A stretch of 64,000 bases of DNA. Origin: Hygrophila difformis (Eukaryota; Streptophyta; Magnoliopsida; Lamiales; Acanthaceae). Below the pieces are notes generated by a model. It ran no database searches, had not been told where the DNA came from, and saw only the letters and a program-made list of their open reading frames with translations. This document shows, piece by piece, positions 1-12,297 of the stretch. The stretch covers positions 13,809,086-13,873,085 of the forward strand of contig JAOANR010000010.1 of the NCBI GenBank assembly GCA_030278955.1, read 5' to 3'. How positions within the stretch are numbered: the stretch's first letter is position 1; the number at the start of each line of letters is the position of its first letter. Both the position numbers and the translations under genes were made by a program.

Positions 1-3000
1 AGGGAATTTCAGTCCAAAGTCCCTCCAAGCACCATCTAGAGCCATTGAAGACGTCCCTGACCCTTAGATTGGATTCTGAAATGTGTACATATGAAAATCT
101 CGGCCCGAGTGAACCACCAGGAAGCCACGGCGCATCCCAGAAATTACAATTTCCTCCACCGAGACGCATGCCATACCCAGAGGCCATCCACGGCGCAACC
201 TTCTGAAGAGCCCTATACGTTGGAGAAGCTGCTGGTCGTTGAGGAAAAAACCCATTCTGACATTGGTACTTTGCATGAAAGATTGTCGTCCAAGCATGTT
301 CCGCTCCACATCTAATAGCATGATATAACTTGCCAAGAAAAGCTATATTCATATCTCGACTTTTTCTCAACCCGAGCCCTCCCATCTTGCGCGGTTTCGC
401 CACCTTGTCCCATTTAACTAAATGTATACCTTTACCCTGAGCATCCTTCCAAATAAAGCGTTTGATCTCCCGGTCAATAGCTTCACAAGTAGAGGATGGA
501 ATCCATAAAATTTGCATCACATATGATGAAATAGAATTGAGCACTGCCCGTGCCAACGTAATGCAGCCCGTCTTATTGAGAAGAGCCCTTTTCCACGCCC
601 CCATCTTAGCATGCAGGCGCTCCACTAGAAACTCCAAATTGGTAGCTCGAACGGTGCTACCTGTGAGAGGAAACCCGAGGTACTTACCTATGTCCATAGT
701 GAATTGAACATTAATAATACCCTCCAGTTGTTGCACTGTGGTAGGCGGGACTGAGACCGAAGCCAGAGCACATGATTTCCTGGTATTGATCTTGAGCCCT
801 GACTGGATAGCAAATGCCGATAAAATTCTTTCCATACATGTAATACTTCTGTCTGAGACACCGGAAAGAAGAAGCAAATCATCGGCAAACATGAAATGTG
901 AGATGGTCGGGACTCCTCTACCCAACGAAACTGGTTCCCACTCTCCCGCCGTCACCTGTGCAAGTATGGACCGAGACAATATCTCCATGACTATTAAAAA
1001 TAAGTAAGGTGATAAAGGATCACCTTGTCTAATCCCTTGACCCGGGGTGAAAGGGGATAGAGCCTCGCCATTCCAAATGATGGAGTAAGTAGGCGAGCGG
1101 ACACAAAACATGATAATACATATGAGCGACGATGGTAGTCCCATTTCAACAAGACATTCCTCTAAAAAATCCCATTGTACATGATCATAGGCTTTTTCCA
1201 AATCCACTTCGAGAAGTATAGATTGCGTTCTCTGATTCCTATTCTTGAATGCCGCGAGGATCTTCTGGAGGATGATGGCATTGCTAGCTCTGCCACGGCC
1301 CGGGAGGAACGCTGATTGAAATGGACTAATGTATGCCTGTAACACTGGCCTTAATCGGTTCACGAGTACTTTAGTCAAGACTTTATAGCAAACATTACAT
1401 AAACTAATTGGTCTAAACTGTCGGATTTATCTAGGAATGTCAATCTTAGGAATCAAGCATAGATAAGTGGCAGCTAGGGACGGAGTAAAGGATCCAGTGG
1501 CAATGGCATCGCGCACAAATTGAACAACACTAAACCCTACCGAATCCCAGTACATTTTAAAGAATATGGGCGGAAATCCATCCGGCCCCGGAGCCGAGTA
1601 CCCCTTCATGTTCTTGACCGCCAACCGAACTTCATCCGCGCTCACCTCATGTGCAATGTGGCTACCATACTCAGCGTTAGGTAGAGGAGAAAGCAGACCC
1701 GGCGCAGAAGGAAGCCGAGGCGTGTAGGCAAACAAGGAGCTGAAGTGGGACTTAGCATGCAACTTGAGGGAAGTCTCATCAGTGACCCAAGCCCCGTTGA
1801 TTTCCAGCCCTGTAATAATGTTCTTCTTCCTCCTGATCAAAGTTTGAGCGTGAAAGTAGCGAGTATTACCATCCCCATGACGGACCCATTTATCACGGCA
1901 TTTTTGGAACCATAACATTTCTTCTTGCTTCAGTACCTCATCCAAATCCTTCGAAAGTTTTTGTTCCAGGGAGGACATAATCGCCGAATCCACCCTTGCC
2001 TGAACTCGTCGAATTCCAGCTAGCCGACGCAAGATTCGCTCCTTCCTTTTTTTAATATGACCAAAAGAATACTTGTTGAAATGCTTAGAAGCGTCCTGCA
2101 CCTGCTGTAGTTGCTCACCAATGACCTGCCCTCCTCCATTCCAAGCTGCATCAACTACAAATTTATAATGTGGATGGGAAGACCAAGCCAACCCCCAGCG
2201 GAATGGTCTTCTGCCCGCCATGCCTATAAATTGGGTGCAACGCATGAGCAATCCATTATGATCAGACACACGCCTGGGATGCACTTCGACCAAGCCTCCA
2301 GGGAACATGGTCAGCAATTGTTCATTGGCAACTGCCCTATCAAGCCGCTTACGGGCCAAAGGTCCGCCAGAATTATTGTGTTGCCAAGTAAACATCTCCC
2401 CCACAGTGTGAATAGTTTTAAGATTGCAGTCATCCAACATGTCCCAAAAAATCCGGCATCTACGAGGATCATGAAGGACACCACTCGACTCCTCCATATA
2501 AAGAGTATCATTCCAATCTCCGATAGCAAGCCATGGCCCATTGATAAGCGAACTAACCTGGCGCATGTCCTGCCAATCACCCTCACGGAAGCTAGCGTTG
2601 GGATTGGCATAAACGCCGAGAGAAACCAAGAGAGAGCGCCACAAGTAATCTGAAAAGTGATGATCCGAGGCTTTACTGAAACGAGGGAGAAGGAAACGGC
2701 CAAGCCAATCCTATGTAACACCCAAATCCTATGTCTCCTCTGGTAGTCTTTTAGGTCTAGTCGTGTCGCGCCTTATTACTTGGCTTTGTCGAGTCATGAT
2801 TGCGTCCCTTAGGCTTTGCCTTTGGCTTTGTCGGGTCATGTCTTGTCAAAATGGTTTTGTCGCGTCGCGTCTTGTCCATTTATTTTTTGCACAGGTGTGG
2901 ATCCATGATAAAAGATTGGTGGGAAGAAAAAGCGGGTGCTTGGCTACTCAGAGAATTACTGCTTCTGCTCTTACTGCTTGCATATTTAATGATGATGATG

Positions 3001-4612
3001 GTTCGCCAGATGAGGAGGAACTTCTGCTATAAAATTTCATGCCAGCGGACAAAACACCGGGGATGTTTGGGCGTGATAGTGGACAGTGGAAAGCTGTGAA
3101 GGGGCTGTTGTGTTGCTGAGGAATCAAGACAAGGGATAATTATGGAGGAGGCTATTGAAACACGATCAAATTGAACTCTTGACACATTAATCGGTAAGAT
3201 CTTCTTGAATTTGCTTCTTTTCATATTGAGCGTGCTCTATTCATCTCAGCGGATCGAAACTTATGGGCACTAGGTCTACCCCTCCGTTTTGTTTGAACCT
3301 TCCGAGAAACTTTGTTTCCTTCTCCTCATTCAAATGCCTTGCAATGCCATCCATTTACCTGTGGTAGTCTCTGTGCTGCCCCTTGCTGTTGAGCTTCCTA
3401 TAAGAACTGGTTATTTTCGTTCACCTGAAACCCTTGTTGATGTTAGTATCTTTGTGCTGGGAGCATGAGGGGAGCTACATTATTTTGGTATGTGAGAGTG
3501 TGGTTGATTGGTGTGAGAACAGATAATCAATATGCTTGATCCTTATGATTGGGAAGATTAGACGAAAAGGTGCTTGGTTTTTGAGTACTTATTCTTGATA
3601 GTTTGGTTTTGAGTACTTATTCTTGAGGTTGGCTCGAAAAAAAAAAAAAAAAAAAAATATATATATAGAAAAAAAAAAAAAAGAAAGAGAAGAAAAATAT
3701 ATATTTGTGACAGAAATGCTGGAAAAAAAAGAGTAAAAAAAAAAAAAGAAAAGAAAAAAAAAAAAAAAAAAAAAAAGCTGGCCGTTTATATAATTATGCA
3801 GTGGGACTGTTTCTATATTTCACATGCTTATAGTGGTCTACCTCATCAGATGGATCATTTTCAATTTGGCTCGTCTTACTCCATACCCCGTTTACCTTTT
3901 CACTTAAGTTACTACATCTAGCCTTTCTTTGATTTTAAACCTCTCTAGTCCCATAGTTTCGATGCATTGGATTTGAATATTTTGCACGGGAGATGTGATC
4001 ATGAAGCAAGTTGTGGGGATTTTTACTTAGATGTGTCAATTGTGATCTCTATTGCAAACTGGTTTTGAAGAAAGAAAGCTGGCCGTTTAACTTGATCGGG
4101 TTATTTAATGCTGAGGATGCGGTTGCATAGTGAGAGTACTGAAGCTGATGCCTACGAGAATGTTGATGCTGGATGCTGATGTGAGATCTTGCTGCTGCTT
4201 CCTTGCCTTAGGAAAAGTCCCGTAGTTGATGAAATGCTGGGTCCAAGTTGATTTCAGTAGTACATGAATTAAGGGGCTCGGATGCTGTTGATAATTTAAC
4301 TTGCTATGGTTATGTATACTCTTGTACTCATGCGGTTATATGGTGTATGAATGAAATAAACCTTTTTCTCAAAAAAAAAAAAAACACCCAAATACCACCC
4401 GCCTGACCATCACATTCATTCACCTGAATAACATCATAATTACATCGATAAAGCTGCACCCGCAGTCTTTGAAACAAACCACGCGGCTCTAAGATGATCA
4501 AAACCGCTGGTTGGAGCGTGCGCAAAAGATCTAGTAAGTGGCGTTGAGTATTGGCATGCATGGCACCACGTATATTCCATGCAAGCACTGTAAAATCTCT
4601 GAATTCAATCAT
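1..4612 (-). pseudogene. LINE ORF2 (endonuclease and reverse transcriptase), interrupted
   Basis: The endonuclease begins MIEFRDFTVLAWNIRG at 4,612 and is cut at GGIW by the retrocopy. It resumes at 2,727 as VLHRIGLAV in the correct frame once the insert and one target-site copy are removed. A frameshift lies near 2,640. The metal-binding motifs GDWND and SDH are visible. The reverse transcriptase starts near 1,900 and has an in-frame TAA just past 1,430, after IPKIDIPR. It then shows DLEKAYDHV, RQGDPLSPYLF and the catalytic FADD. RT thumb sequence continues to about position 60. Confidence 0.88.
2728..4382 (+). mobile_element. Polyadenylated retrocopy inserted antisense in the LINE
   Basis: The insert is flanked by perfect 11-bp direct repeats AACACCCAAAT (2,717-2,727 and 4,383-4,393). 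It ends in a run of about 14 A, with AATAAA roughly a dozen bases upstream (near 4,355). Removing it restores the LINE endonuclease frame. These are hallmarks of LINE-mediated retroposition of a mature transcript. The body has no long convincing ORF. It holds A-rich tracts (3,638-3,780) and small internal duplications, such as a GCTGGCCGTTTA motif near 3,777 and 4,078. The parent gene is not recognised; it may be a long non-coding RNA. Confidence 0.8.
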
Positions 4613-6087
4613 TGGGAAACAACATCAAAGTGATATGCGTTTCCCTGCTCCACCGGAGCATCCTGCTGGTCATTGCCATCCCAAGCCAAGGCTAAGAAGG
4701 AGTTATGCTGTGGCAGAGAACCCAATCCTGGTGGGTCTGTGGATGTCGAACTCTGACCAACCTCAAACGTACGTTTTAAGCGTTTGCCCGTCTTTCTTCT
4801 CGGCGCCGCCTGAACCTCCATCTTCTCCTCCTCTGGAACCGCCAAGAGGATACCCTTACCTTTGCCAACGGGCTCTGAGCCAGGCCGGACGGGCCCCTTT
4901 TTTCGCCCATCGGATGAAGGCAGATTCTCTAAACCATCCCGGTGGTTAGGACGTCTTGGAGGTCGGGGCGGCCGGGATACCATGATCCAGTCTCCGAGAG
5001 TCGCCACCGGTAGCTTACTATTAATGGAAGGGCTACATGCAGAAACCCTAGCCACATTAGGAAGATTTGCATGAAGATTTGCATGTGGATCTCCAAGATT
5101 TGGTGCCAAATTAGTATCCATCGGATCTACTCTATCTTTCACCAAATCTACGTCCAAATCTTCTGCACTAGGTAAGTGAATCTTCTCCGGATTTGGATCA
5201 GAAAGCGCATCTTCCGGCATCTCATGGTCGCCACCGGATCCGTCCTCCTCCCCGTCTGTCTGAGGAACACTCTCGGCTTGATCATGATGAAAACACTTGG
5301 TTAAATCAAACCGAAATCGGCCACATTGTGTGCAAATATGATGAAGTATTTCATACGCTACTTTCAACCAATCCGAATTAACCATAACGCGCTCGATGAC
5401 GGGTTTACTTAAATCTATCTCAACACAAACACGAGCAAACCGCGCCCTTTTCAAATCTTTGGTATTGACATCCACACGCAAGGGCCGACCAACATGCTAG
5501 CAATAAGCATCATCATCTCCTCCTCATAGAATATTGGATCGAGATCTGGAAACCTAACCCACACGGCGGTCTTCGTGATTTTTCCGGCCGTAGCATATGT
5601 ATCCTTCGACCATGGTGCCACCGCCAGGTGGTGCCCAAAAATAGACCAAGGGCCATCAAATAACGCATGTCGTCTATCTTCTGCAGATGCAAACTTCGCG
5701 AGAAAGTATCCCCGATCGTCGTCCACTAAGTGAAAGTGGCTCTTAGGCTTCCATAAAGCGATCAGTCGCTCTTGCATGACGGACAAATTAATACGCTTTC
5801 CGAGAACTCGAAAAACTAACGCATCTACGAACGGTAAACATAGATGATCCACAGCCGCCTCACGAATCTGGATCGGGGGTAACAAAGGGTTTCAATCCAC
5901 CAAATCAAAGGAAACCAATTCACTAAGAGGGACATTTAGAGCAGGAGGGGGTTAGAACGAGGAAGGCCGGGGAAGTACAATATCACAGAAAGAAGGTTTG
6001 GGAGGATCTCCCCCCGGATCATCCGGGGCCGGCGAGAGAGGGTTGCACGGAGGAGACGAGGAGCGACTATCGCAATTCGGCTGCATG
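4609..6087 (-). pseudogene. LINE ORF1, gag-like DUF4283 protein, with stops and a frameshift
   Basis: The reading frame starts at an ATG near 6,087 (MQPNCD). It meets two in-frame stops, after LPRPSSF and after SFDLVD. It then continues through a DUF4283-type region (for example INLSVMQERLIALWKPKSHF), shifts frame near 5,470 and ends at 4,609. The knuckle region reads CTQCGRFRFDLTKC, so the expected Gly-His spacing of a CCHC knuckle is disturbed. The tail is rich in Pro, Lys and Arg. Related ORF1 proteins bind the LINE RNA. This copy cannot make the full protein. Confidence 0.8.
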
Positions 6088-6192
6088 ATTTCTAATAAGT
6101 GAAGAATTTTGACGGATTCAAAACACTTTGATTTAATATGGAATAAATACCTAAATAGTAACATATCCCACCACATTCGCCCAGGTAGACCC

Positions 6193-6759
6193 GTTGTTTT
6201 AAATATCCCCGAAATTTTCGAAATTTCGACCGAAATTTTGGGTTTCGCGACACCCCGAAGCGAAATTTCACATTCAATATTTTTTGCAAAATTTCCATCG
6301 AAATTCCACCCGAAATCCGAAATTTCCAGAAATTTGACCGAAATTTCCGGAAATATCCCGAATTTTTTTTAAAACAATAATTTTTTCTAAATTTTAAAAA
6401 TGTATTTCTTAAAAAAATTAAAAATTAAAATTTATGTTTCAACCCATAATGATGATGTCATCCAATTAAGTTGTTTATCAATTTTAAGTCTCTTATCAAT
6501 CAACATGGTGCATGATATCAATAATATTACTAGCATATTATATCATTAAATGAGTATTGTTAGCATATTACTAATTTATATAGCAACAGAGATGAGGAAT
6601 TTTGAAATATCTTCATTTTCATCATGTCAGAAACTCGAATTAGTTTTCTCAAAAAATTACAAATATCTCCGAAATTTCCCCCGAAATTTCAAATATTTTT
6701 GAAATTTTCCTAAATTTATATATCCGATATAGATACCGAAACCGATATTTAAAACCTTG
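6193..6759. mobile_element. Small inverted-repeat element rich in GAAATTTC, probable MITE
   Basis: The ends share TTTTAAATATC in inverted orientation. They are flanked by GGTAGACCC (6,184-6,192) and GGTAGACCA (6,760-6,768), an imperfect 9-bp target duplication of Mutator size. The interior is built from CCGAAATTTC-like motifs on both strands near each end, with an AT-rich centre. No coding capacity is seen. Confidence 0.5.
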
Positions 6760-6768
6760 GGTAGACCA

Positions 6769-7446
6769 ACCCACGGCTTTTCGGGAAAAATAGTATCAGA
6801 AATTAGAAAAAGATGAAATATAAAAAATTATAATTGGAAAATTAATAACAAGGTCCCCTTCCTTAGCTTCACTTCTAGTCTATTTAGCATTTTATCTTTT
6901 ATTATTATTATATTATATTATTACAAATTTTGTAATATAAGAAAACATTGAAAATTTTAGTACTACATCCATCTCAGATTTTTTGCTCCGGATCTAGAAG
7001 ATACGTACGTCGATACACATTTTTAACGATAAATAACTCACATTGTGTATAATTGAAAATTATAAAAATTTGATATTCTAAAACTATAAGAATGGACGAA
7101 TCTAACAAGATCTCACTTGAATATGTTTTTCCTTACATAACTATAATAAAAATTTCAATCAAATTCAAATAGTGAATAGTGCCAAAAAGTCAAACATAAC
7201 AATTCTAACGATATTGAGGACATAATAAACAAACTGCCTTTTCACAAGTGACAATTCCAACTGCATGTCGAGTATCAACACAAAGGGTAGCTACCTTTCT
7301 TGTCAATTTTTTTCCCCTAAAAAATTCAAATTTACTTGCATTCATACTTCTACTAATAAATTAGATATTAAATTTTTTTTACTTACAAATTAATACCAGT
7401 ACTTTAAAAAAATTAAAAAAAAATTAATACCAGTAAGTCAAACACT
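6769..7446. other. AT-rich non-coding stretch with a degraded Stowaway-like sequence
   Basis: No gene is seen. Around 6,960-7,230 the sequence resembles the interior of the Stowaway elements at 20.9 and 46.1 kb. The shared words include GAATCTAACAAGATCTCACTTG and AATAGTGCCAAAAAGTC-like strings, but the terminal CTCCCTCCGT motif has decayed. Confidence 0.4.
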
Positions 7447-8700
7447 AAAAGAAAATATCCAAGGAGAGTGAGTGATTGCTTTGCGATGTTCTCCACCTTG
7501 TGTTGCGTGGATATTGTTGCCATGGATCGATTAAGCACTAGTTTGAAAGGAAGGGATGAAGAACACAAAATAAGGGTAAAGGGATAAGGAGGCTACCACG
7601 TTGGAGAACCCAATCCGAGAATCGTTTGCATTCGATAACACCCATGATTCCCCCAATCACTAATCCGAGTGGTGCATGATACGATCAAGCACACCTCTTG
7701 CTTGAAAGGAATGATCCAATGATAGATGATTCAATGATGACCCTCGAAAGCTCTTGGATTCACACACACCAAAGAGATAACACTCAAAAGTTATATATTC
7801 ATTCAAATGTGAGAACAAAGTGTTAGGGAGGCCATATATATAGGCATCCCAAGCACAAGAGAATCAACAACCCTAGCTATGAATTAGACAAGCAACAAAA
7901 ATAATAAAACCCTAAAATTATCCATGCAAGGGTATGCGATGTGGTCTAAGGCATCGATGTGGTTTACATAGGAAGAGACCGCATCGATGCGAAATGGAAA
8001 AACAAAGCAGGAAATAAATTGAGGCGGTCTAATCGATACGGTTTATACCGCATTGGATAGACTGCATGCAATGAAGATTGTATGAAGGCAGCAGCAGGAG
8101 AAAGGTGATGCGGTTTGCGGAGGTCGAGGCGGTCTCGTCGATGCGGTTTAAACTGCATCGAGTACTTCGCATGCATGGGAACTGGAGGCGATGCGGTCTT
8201 CGAAGGCGAGGCGGTCTTCGGGGGTGATGCGGTCTAGTCGATGCGGTCTAGACCGCATCGTTTCTTGCGGAGACGGCATCGAGGCCAAAAACTTGGAATT
8301 TTGCCATTCTGCTTCTGGTTCCTTGATGGGGCGGTCTTCTTCTTCTTGTAAGCTCAAAATGGTCTTGACCCCTTCTGGAAAGTATTGGCTCGAATTTTGT
8401 TCCCATTTCTCTGCTTCCTCAGACAGCATTTGGGATACTGCTTTGATGAACCTTTTGGCACGTTGTCTGGAACATGGGCCTTCGGGTATGATCAATGTAG
8501 TCGTTTTGGCTCCCATGCCAATTGTCGTCGTCCTCATCTATTCTATTATTCCCCTGTGGGAAAACCATTCTCATTTTTTCCACCCAACCATGCATGGCCG
8601 AGTCTGTCGTGGGCTTCTGTCGGCTCGCCTCCAGAACCCTCATATCCCTAGTCAGCCTGCATGCAGGCCATATGGCCACTCGCCTCATTGGGTCGTGCTC
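7447..8700 (-). other. Degenerate repeat, possibly an LTR-element remnant, with GATGCGGT motifs
   Basis: On the minus strand, 7,460-7,930 looks like LTR sequence, with a TATATATGG promoter-like word near 7,835 and no ORF. From 7,936 to 8,265 many copies of GATGCGGT and its complement ACCGCATC occur. Open frames on the minus strand (8,148-8,537 and 8,419-8,688) partly translate these repeats as HRLDR and show no recognisable domain. I cannot assign a family. No second LTR or target duplication was found. Confidence 0.35.
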
Positions 8701-8880
8701 TCCAGCTAGCTAGCTTGGGTTCATTCATCAGTTGAACCAAATTATGAGTTTTGAAGTATATATATACTAGATTTTTTCGCCCGCTGCACATGGGGTTGAA
8801 CTTATATGAGTTTATAAAATGAGAATATATATTTTTTTTTTATTACATGAGCTTAACAACGAACATTGCCAAAAATAATT

Positions 8881-9022
8881 ACTTCGAGCATAGTCGAGGA
8901 GTTTGATCTGCGGGCCTTTTCTGGATCGAGTTTTTTTTATTCTTTCAATCATTTTTTCTTCCTATTTTTTCTTATTTTTCTTATTGTTTTAGCCGCCTTC
9001 GGGCATTGTTTACCAAAAAAAT
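8881..9022 (+). mobile_element. Severely 5'-truncated LINE (3' tail only)
   Basis: The 142-bp insert is flanked by perfect 17-bp repeats CATTGCCAAAAATAATT (8,864-8,880 and 9,023-9,039). Its 3' end, TTTTAGCCGCC followed by GGGCATTGTTTACC and A, matches the end of the longer LINE at 29,017-29,050. It is therefore a dead-on-arrival copy of that LINE family. Confidence 0.85.
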
Positions 9023-9451
9023 CATTGCCAAAAATAATTTTTCATCAATCTGTTGTAACAGAGTTCGCTACATCAACATCCTTTTTGTTCTTAATCTCCC
9101 GGCAGTCGGTTACGTTGTTCTTCAAACCATGTTCACAACGTCATCACAACCTCGATTATCTTCAAAATTCTATCCAAACTTAGACCTAGCAACATCTCTG
9201 CATTATTAAGGTTCTAAAAAATATCATTTACTCGCTAATATATTGTTCATTTTGACTATTATCCCAATACTTTTTAAAGAATATTATTTATGTATTTTGG
9301 GCACATGCCGGGTATCTCCATACTACATTGGGCCTAAATTAATTCCTTGAGGATCTGGTAGGTATTTAAGTGTTGTCTCTCCCAAAGCATTATTCTGCAT
9401 ATATACACAAAACAAACTAATTCTAAGATTATTTTGGGGATTTAGAGGATG

Positions 9452-9620
9452 GGGGGCTTGGCCTAGTGGTCAAGTCACCGAACTCCTTACCTATGGGTTG
9501 GGGGTTCGATTCCCCACCCGGCCTCTATCCAGCTATCCCACCCGTTTCACATTTGTAATTTGTGTGCTATGGGCTCATACCATCTATTTCCTATCCTGTT
9601 TAGGTTGTTAAGCAAAAGAA
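9452..9620 (+). mobile_element. tRNA-derived SINE
   Basis: The head contains an RNA polymerase III box A, TGGCCTAGTGG (9,459-9,469), and box B, GGTTCGATTCC (9,503-9,513). The spacing is tRNA-like, but acceptor-stem pairing is poor. A non-tRNA body follows and ends in TTAGGTTGTTAAG plus an A-rich tail. This is the layout of plant SINEs rather than a working tRNA gene. Exact ends are approximate because no clear target duplication was seen. Confidence 0.65.
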
Positions 9621-11040
9621 AAATTTAATAATTCACCATACATTATTTAAACTTTTTTGTCATCTTTTCATTCATTTAAATCTTATAAATGGATTTTAAA
9701 TTTTTATTCAATTAGTTTCTATGGACTAATCTTAATTTCATAATTAATAAATTTTAATTATAATTACTTTTTGATTATACGTTAAGTTTAAAAAATATTA
9801 TGGAGATTATGAAAAAATTTTGGTTGTGATTATATGAATTAGTGTTTACTATAATATTTTTAAGTTATTATTAGTATGTATTTTAAAATTTAACGATAAG
9901 TAGAAATATAACTCTCAAAAGTCAAAACTATAAAAATTTTAGTTCATATACCAATCAGGCAATCAAATGGTTGTCGTCGGGCTGCAATCAGTTCTTGGAT
10001 GTAATATAGATCATAAAATTTGATTCAGTCTTCCATATTTATCTTTACCATAGTTCGTCATCTGCAATTGGCGCTACTTTCGTATAATTTTTCATCAATA
10101 TTTTTAGTTGTCAAACTTTGTGCACTTCAGAAATTTCTTGATATATGATTTGATTGGGAAATTTTTATAGAGTAAATTTTTCTTTCTTCAAAAGAATTAC
10201 AAAGGCGTGCATATGATTTCGACATATAAAGAGATGCATGTGATCATACTGTTATATTAATCATCATGTCAATATTGTAATATAAAAACTACTTATGTAG
10301 ATGTGATTATGTAGGAAATTATTATATCGTCACATTGACATCAAATAATAATAAAATACTATGATTTTCAATTCTTTATTTCATAATGTACTATAATTGT
10401 CCCGTAAATGAATCACTCTTACAATTATTCTCCAATCATATTTATTTTATTGAGTGAATCCAAATTATCATATTTTATTATAGTCGTCATTTCTCTTAAA
10501 TTTGAATAATGATTTAATATTGGAGAATGAATCCAAAAATGAGTTATTAATCCTTGAATATAAAATTATTGGATAATAATTTTATTGGTTATTGCCCTAG
10601 TTATTATAATTAGTTATTTCGTTAAAGCAGTAGCCACTTTTTATGCTTATATTTTAAATCACATTAGCAATCTGTTCAACTATCATAAATGATCATTCAT
10701 CGGATTTTATCTTTTTCTTGCTAATATATCGTCCGATACATTTTTGGCACATCATTATAAGTATAATACATATTTTTAATGCTATGCATGCTTCAATGCA
10801 AAGAAAAACTCTATTTGACAATCATATAATTAACCTTTTGGGTCTTTACATTTTTCTTGGCAATAGATCAACATATGACACGTAAAATCGACTAATATAT
10901 TTGCTGACCTTTAGATAAACTTAAAAATATAAAATTTAGGATTATGTTCTTGAGTATTTATTTTCAAAACATCAAAAAAATAATGGTAACATAAATTCAC
11001 TGCACGTTTCGAAGTGGGGAAAAAAATAAAAACAAAGGAA
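9621..11040. other. AT-rich non-coding sequence
   Basis: There are no convincing ORFs, RNA genes or element termini. The composition is strongly AT-biased, with scattered short A and T runs. Confidence 0.5.
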
Positions 11041-11044
11041 GCAT

Positions 11045-11740
11045 TTAGATGACACTGGCATCTTGTGGTACTTTTGAGAGGATGATGTGTCATGATGAGA
11101 GCTGTTGATATGTTTGATCATATTTTATAATGATTTACAGATATAACATTGATTTGATTTTTTTAATAAGAATGAAGACAAAAAAAATATAAGATACAAT
11201 AAGGGGAATACAGTCTGCACATGCCAAAAAGTATTCATGATTTATTATAAGAGATATAATATATAAAGTTAAAGAATTTATAATATAATGTTATCAAAAA
11301 AAATTTATATATAATTTCAATTAATATTTACAAAATATAAAATATAATAGTATAATTTAATTTATTTTCAGTTTATATCTTTTTAAAATACGTAGAAAGA
11401 TTTTTCAAGATTTTTTTTAATTAATATATAGATTTATTTTTAAATATAGATCAATTCTTAGAAATATATTTTTTAAGAAGATTTAGATGAAATTTAATTC
11501 AGGCTTTATTATATAGATTACACGTGGCAACTTGTGGTATTTTTGAGAGGATGATGTGGCGTTTATGATGTGTCATGATAAGAGCCGTTAATATGTTTGA
11601 TCATATTTTATAATAATTTATAGATATAACCTTGATTTGATATTTTTTAATAAGAATGAAGATAAAAATATAAGATACAATAAGGGCAATACAGTCTGCA
11701 TGTGCCCAAAAGTATTCAGGCTTTATTATATAGATATATA
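11045..11740. repeat. Dispersed AT-rich repeat present as two direct copies
   Basis: About 11,045-11,262 and 11,520-11,740 are diverged direct copies. Both run from CTTGTGGTA and GAGAGGATGATGTG through TTTGATCATATTTTATAAT to a conserved ending, ACAGTCTGCA followed by TGCC and AAAAGTATTCA. The same ending recurs at 29,207-29,265. The intervening part near 11,340-11,440 resembles 26,010-26,105. The CACTA element at 11,808 sits inside this repeat family. Its class is unknown. Confidence 0.55.
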
Positions 11741-12297
11741 GTTTGATAAATTAACTGAATTATGGTTATTAATATTTCAGGCTCAAATTTTTATATAATT
11801 AATATAACACTACAAGAAAAAGTCCAATTACCGACCCCAATTACCGACCAACATAGTACGGGTCGGATTTACCGACCCCAAAGTGGGGTCGTTTAGCCAT
11901 TATTGGGCCCAGGGACATTCGAAAACCAAAACACCGACCACAATTAATGTGGTCGGCATTACCGACCCCATTACCGACCCCAATTGGGGTCTGTAGTTTT
12001 TTTCAATTTTTTTATTTTTCCCATTTTTTTATTTATTTTATTTCTTAATTAATATTTCTTTGATTATTTATATAATTTAATTATTTATTTATTTTGAGCC
12101 AATTAATTATTTAAATATTTTATAATTTAATTATTTATTTATTAATTTAACTACTGAATTTAATATTTTATTTAATTAATTTTATTTTTAATTTTTTTTG
12201 GATAACACGGCCTAAAAAGGCGAGCAAAGAAAAAATAAAAATGAAAAAGAAAAAAAAGAAAAGGAAAAATAGTAAAGCAACAATAAGTCAAAATAAT

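Larger units (their letters stand above)
1..6087 (-). mobile_element. LINE (L1-like non-LTR retrotransposon), broken, runs off the window start
   Basis: Read on the minus strand the order is ORF1 (from about 6,087), ORF2 endonuclease, then reverse transcriptase running toward position 1. The 3' end lies outside the window. The element is interrupted by a 1.66-kb poly(A)-tailed insertion at 2,728-4,382. ORF1 and ORF2 meet in an ATGA overlap at 4,609-4,612, which suits termination-reinitiation. In-frame stops and frameshifts in both ORFs show it is dead. It belongs to the common plant L1-like group with DUF4283-type ORF1 proteins. Confidence 0.9.

Noticed and set aside
9452..9525. A tRNA gene
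   Set aside because: Boxes A and B are good, but the acceptor and anticodon stems do not pair and a SINE body follows.
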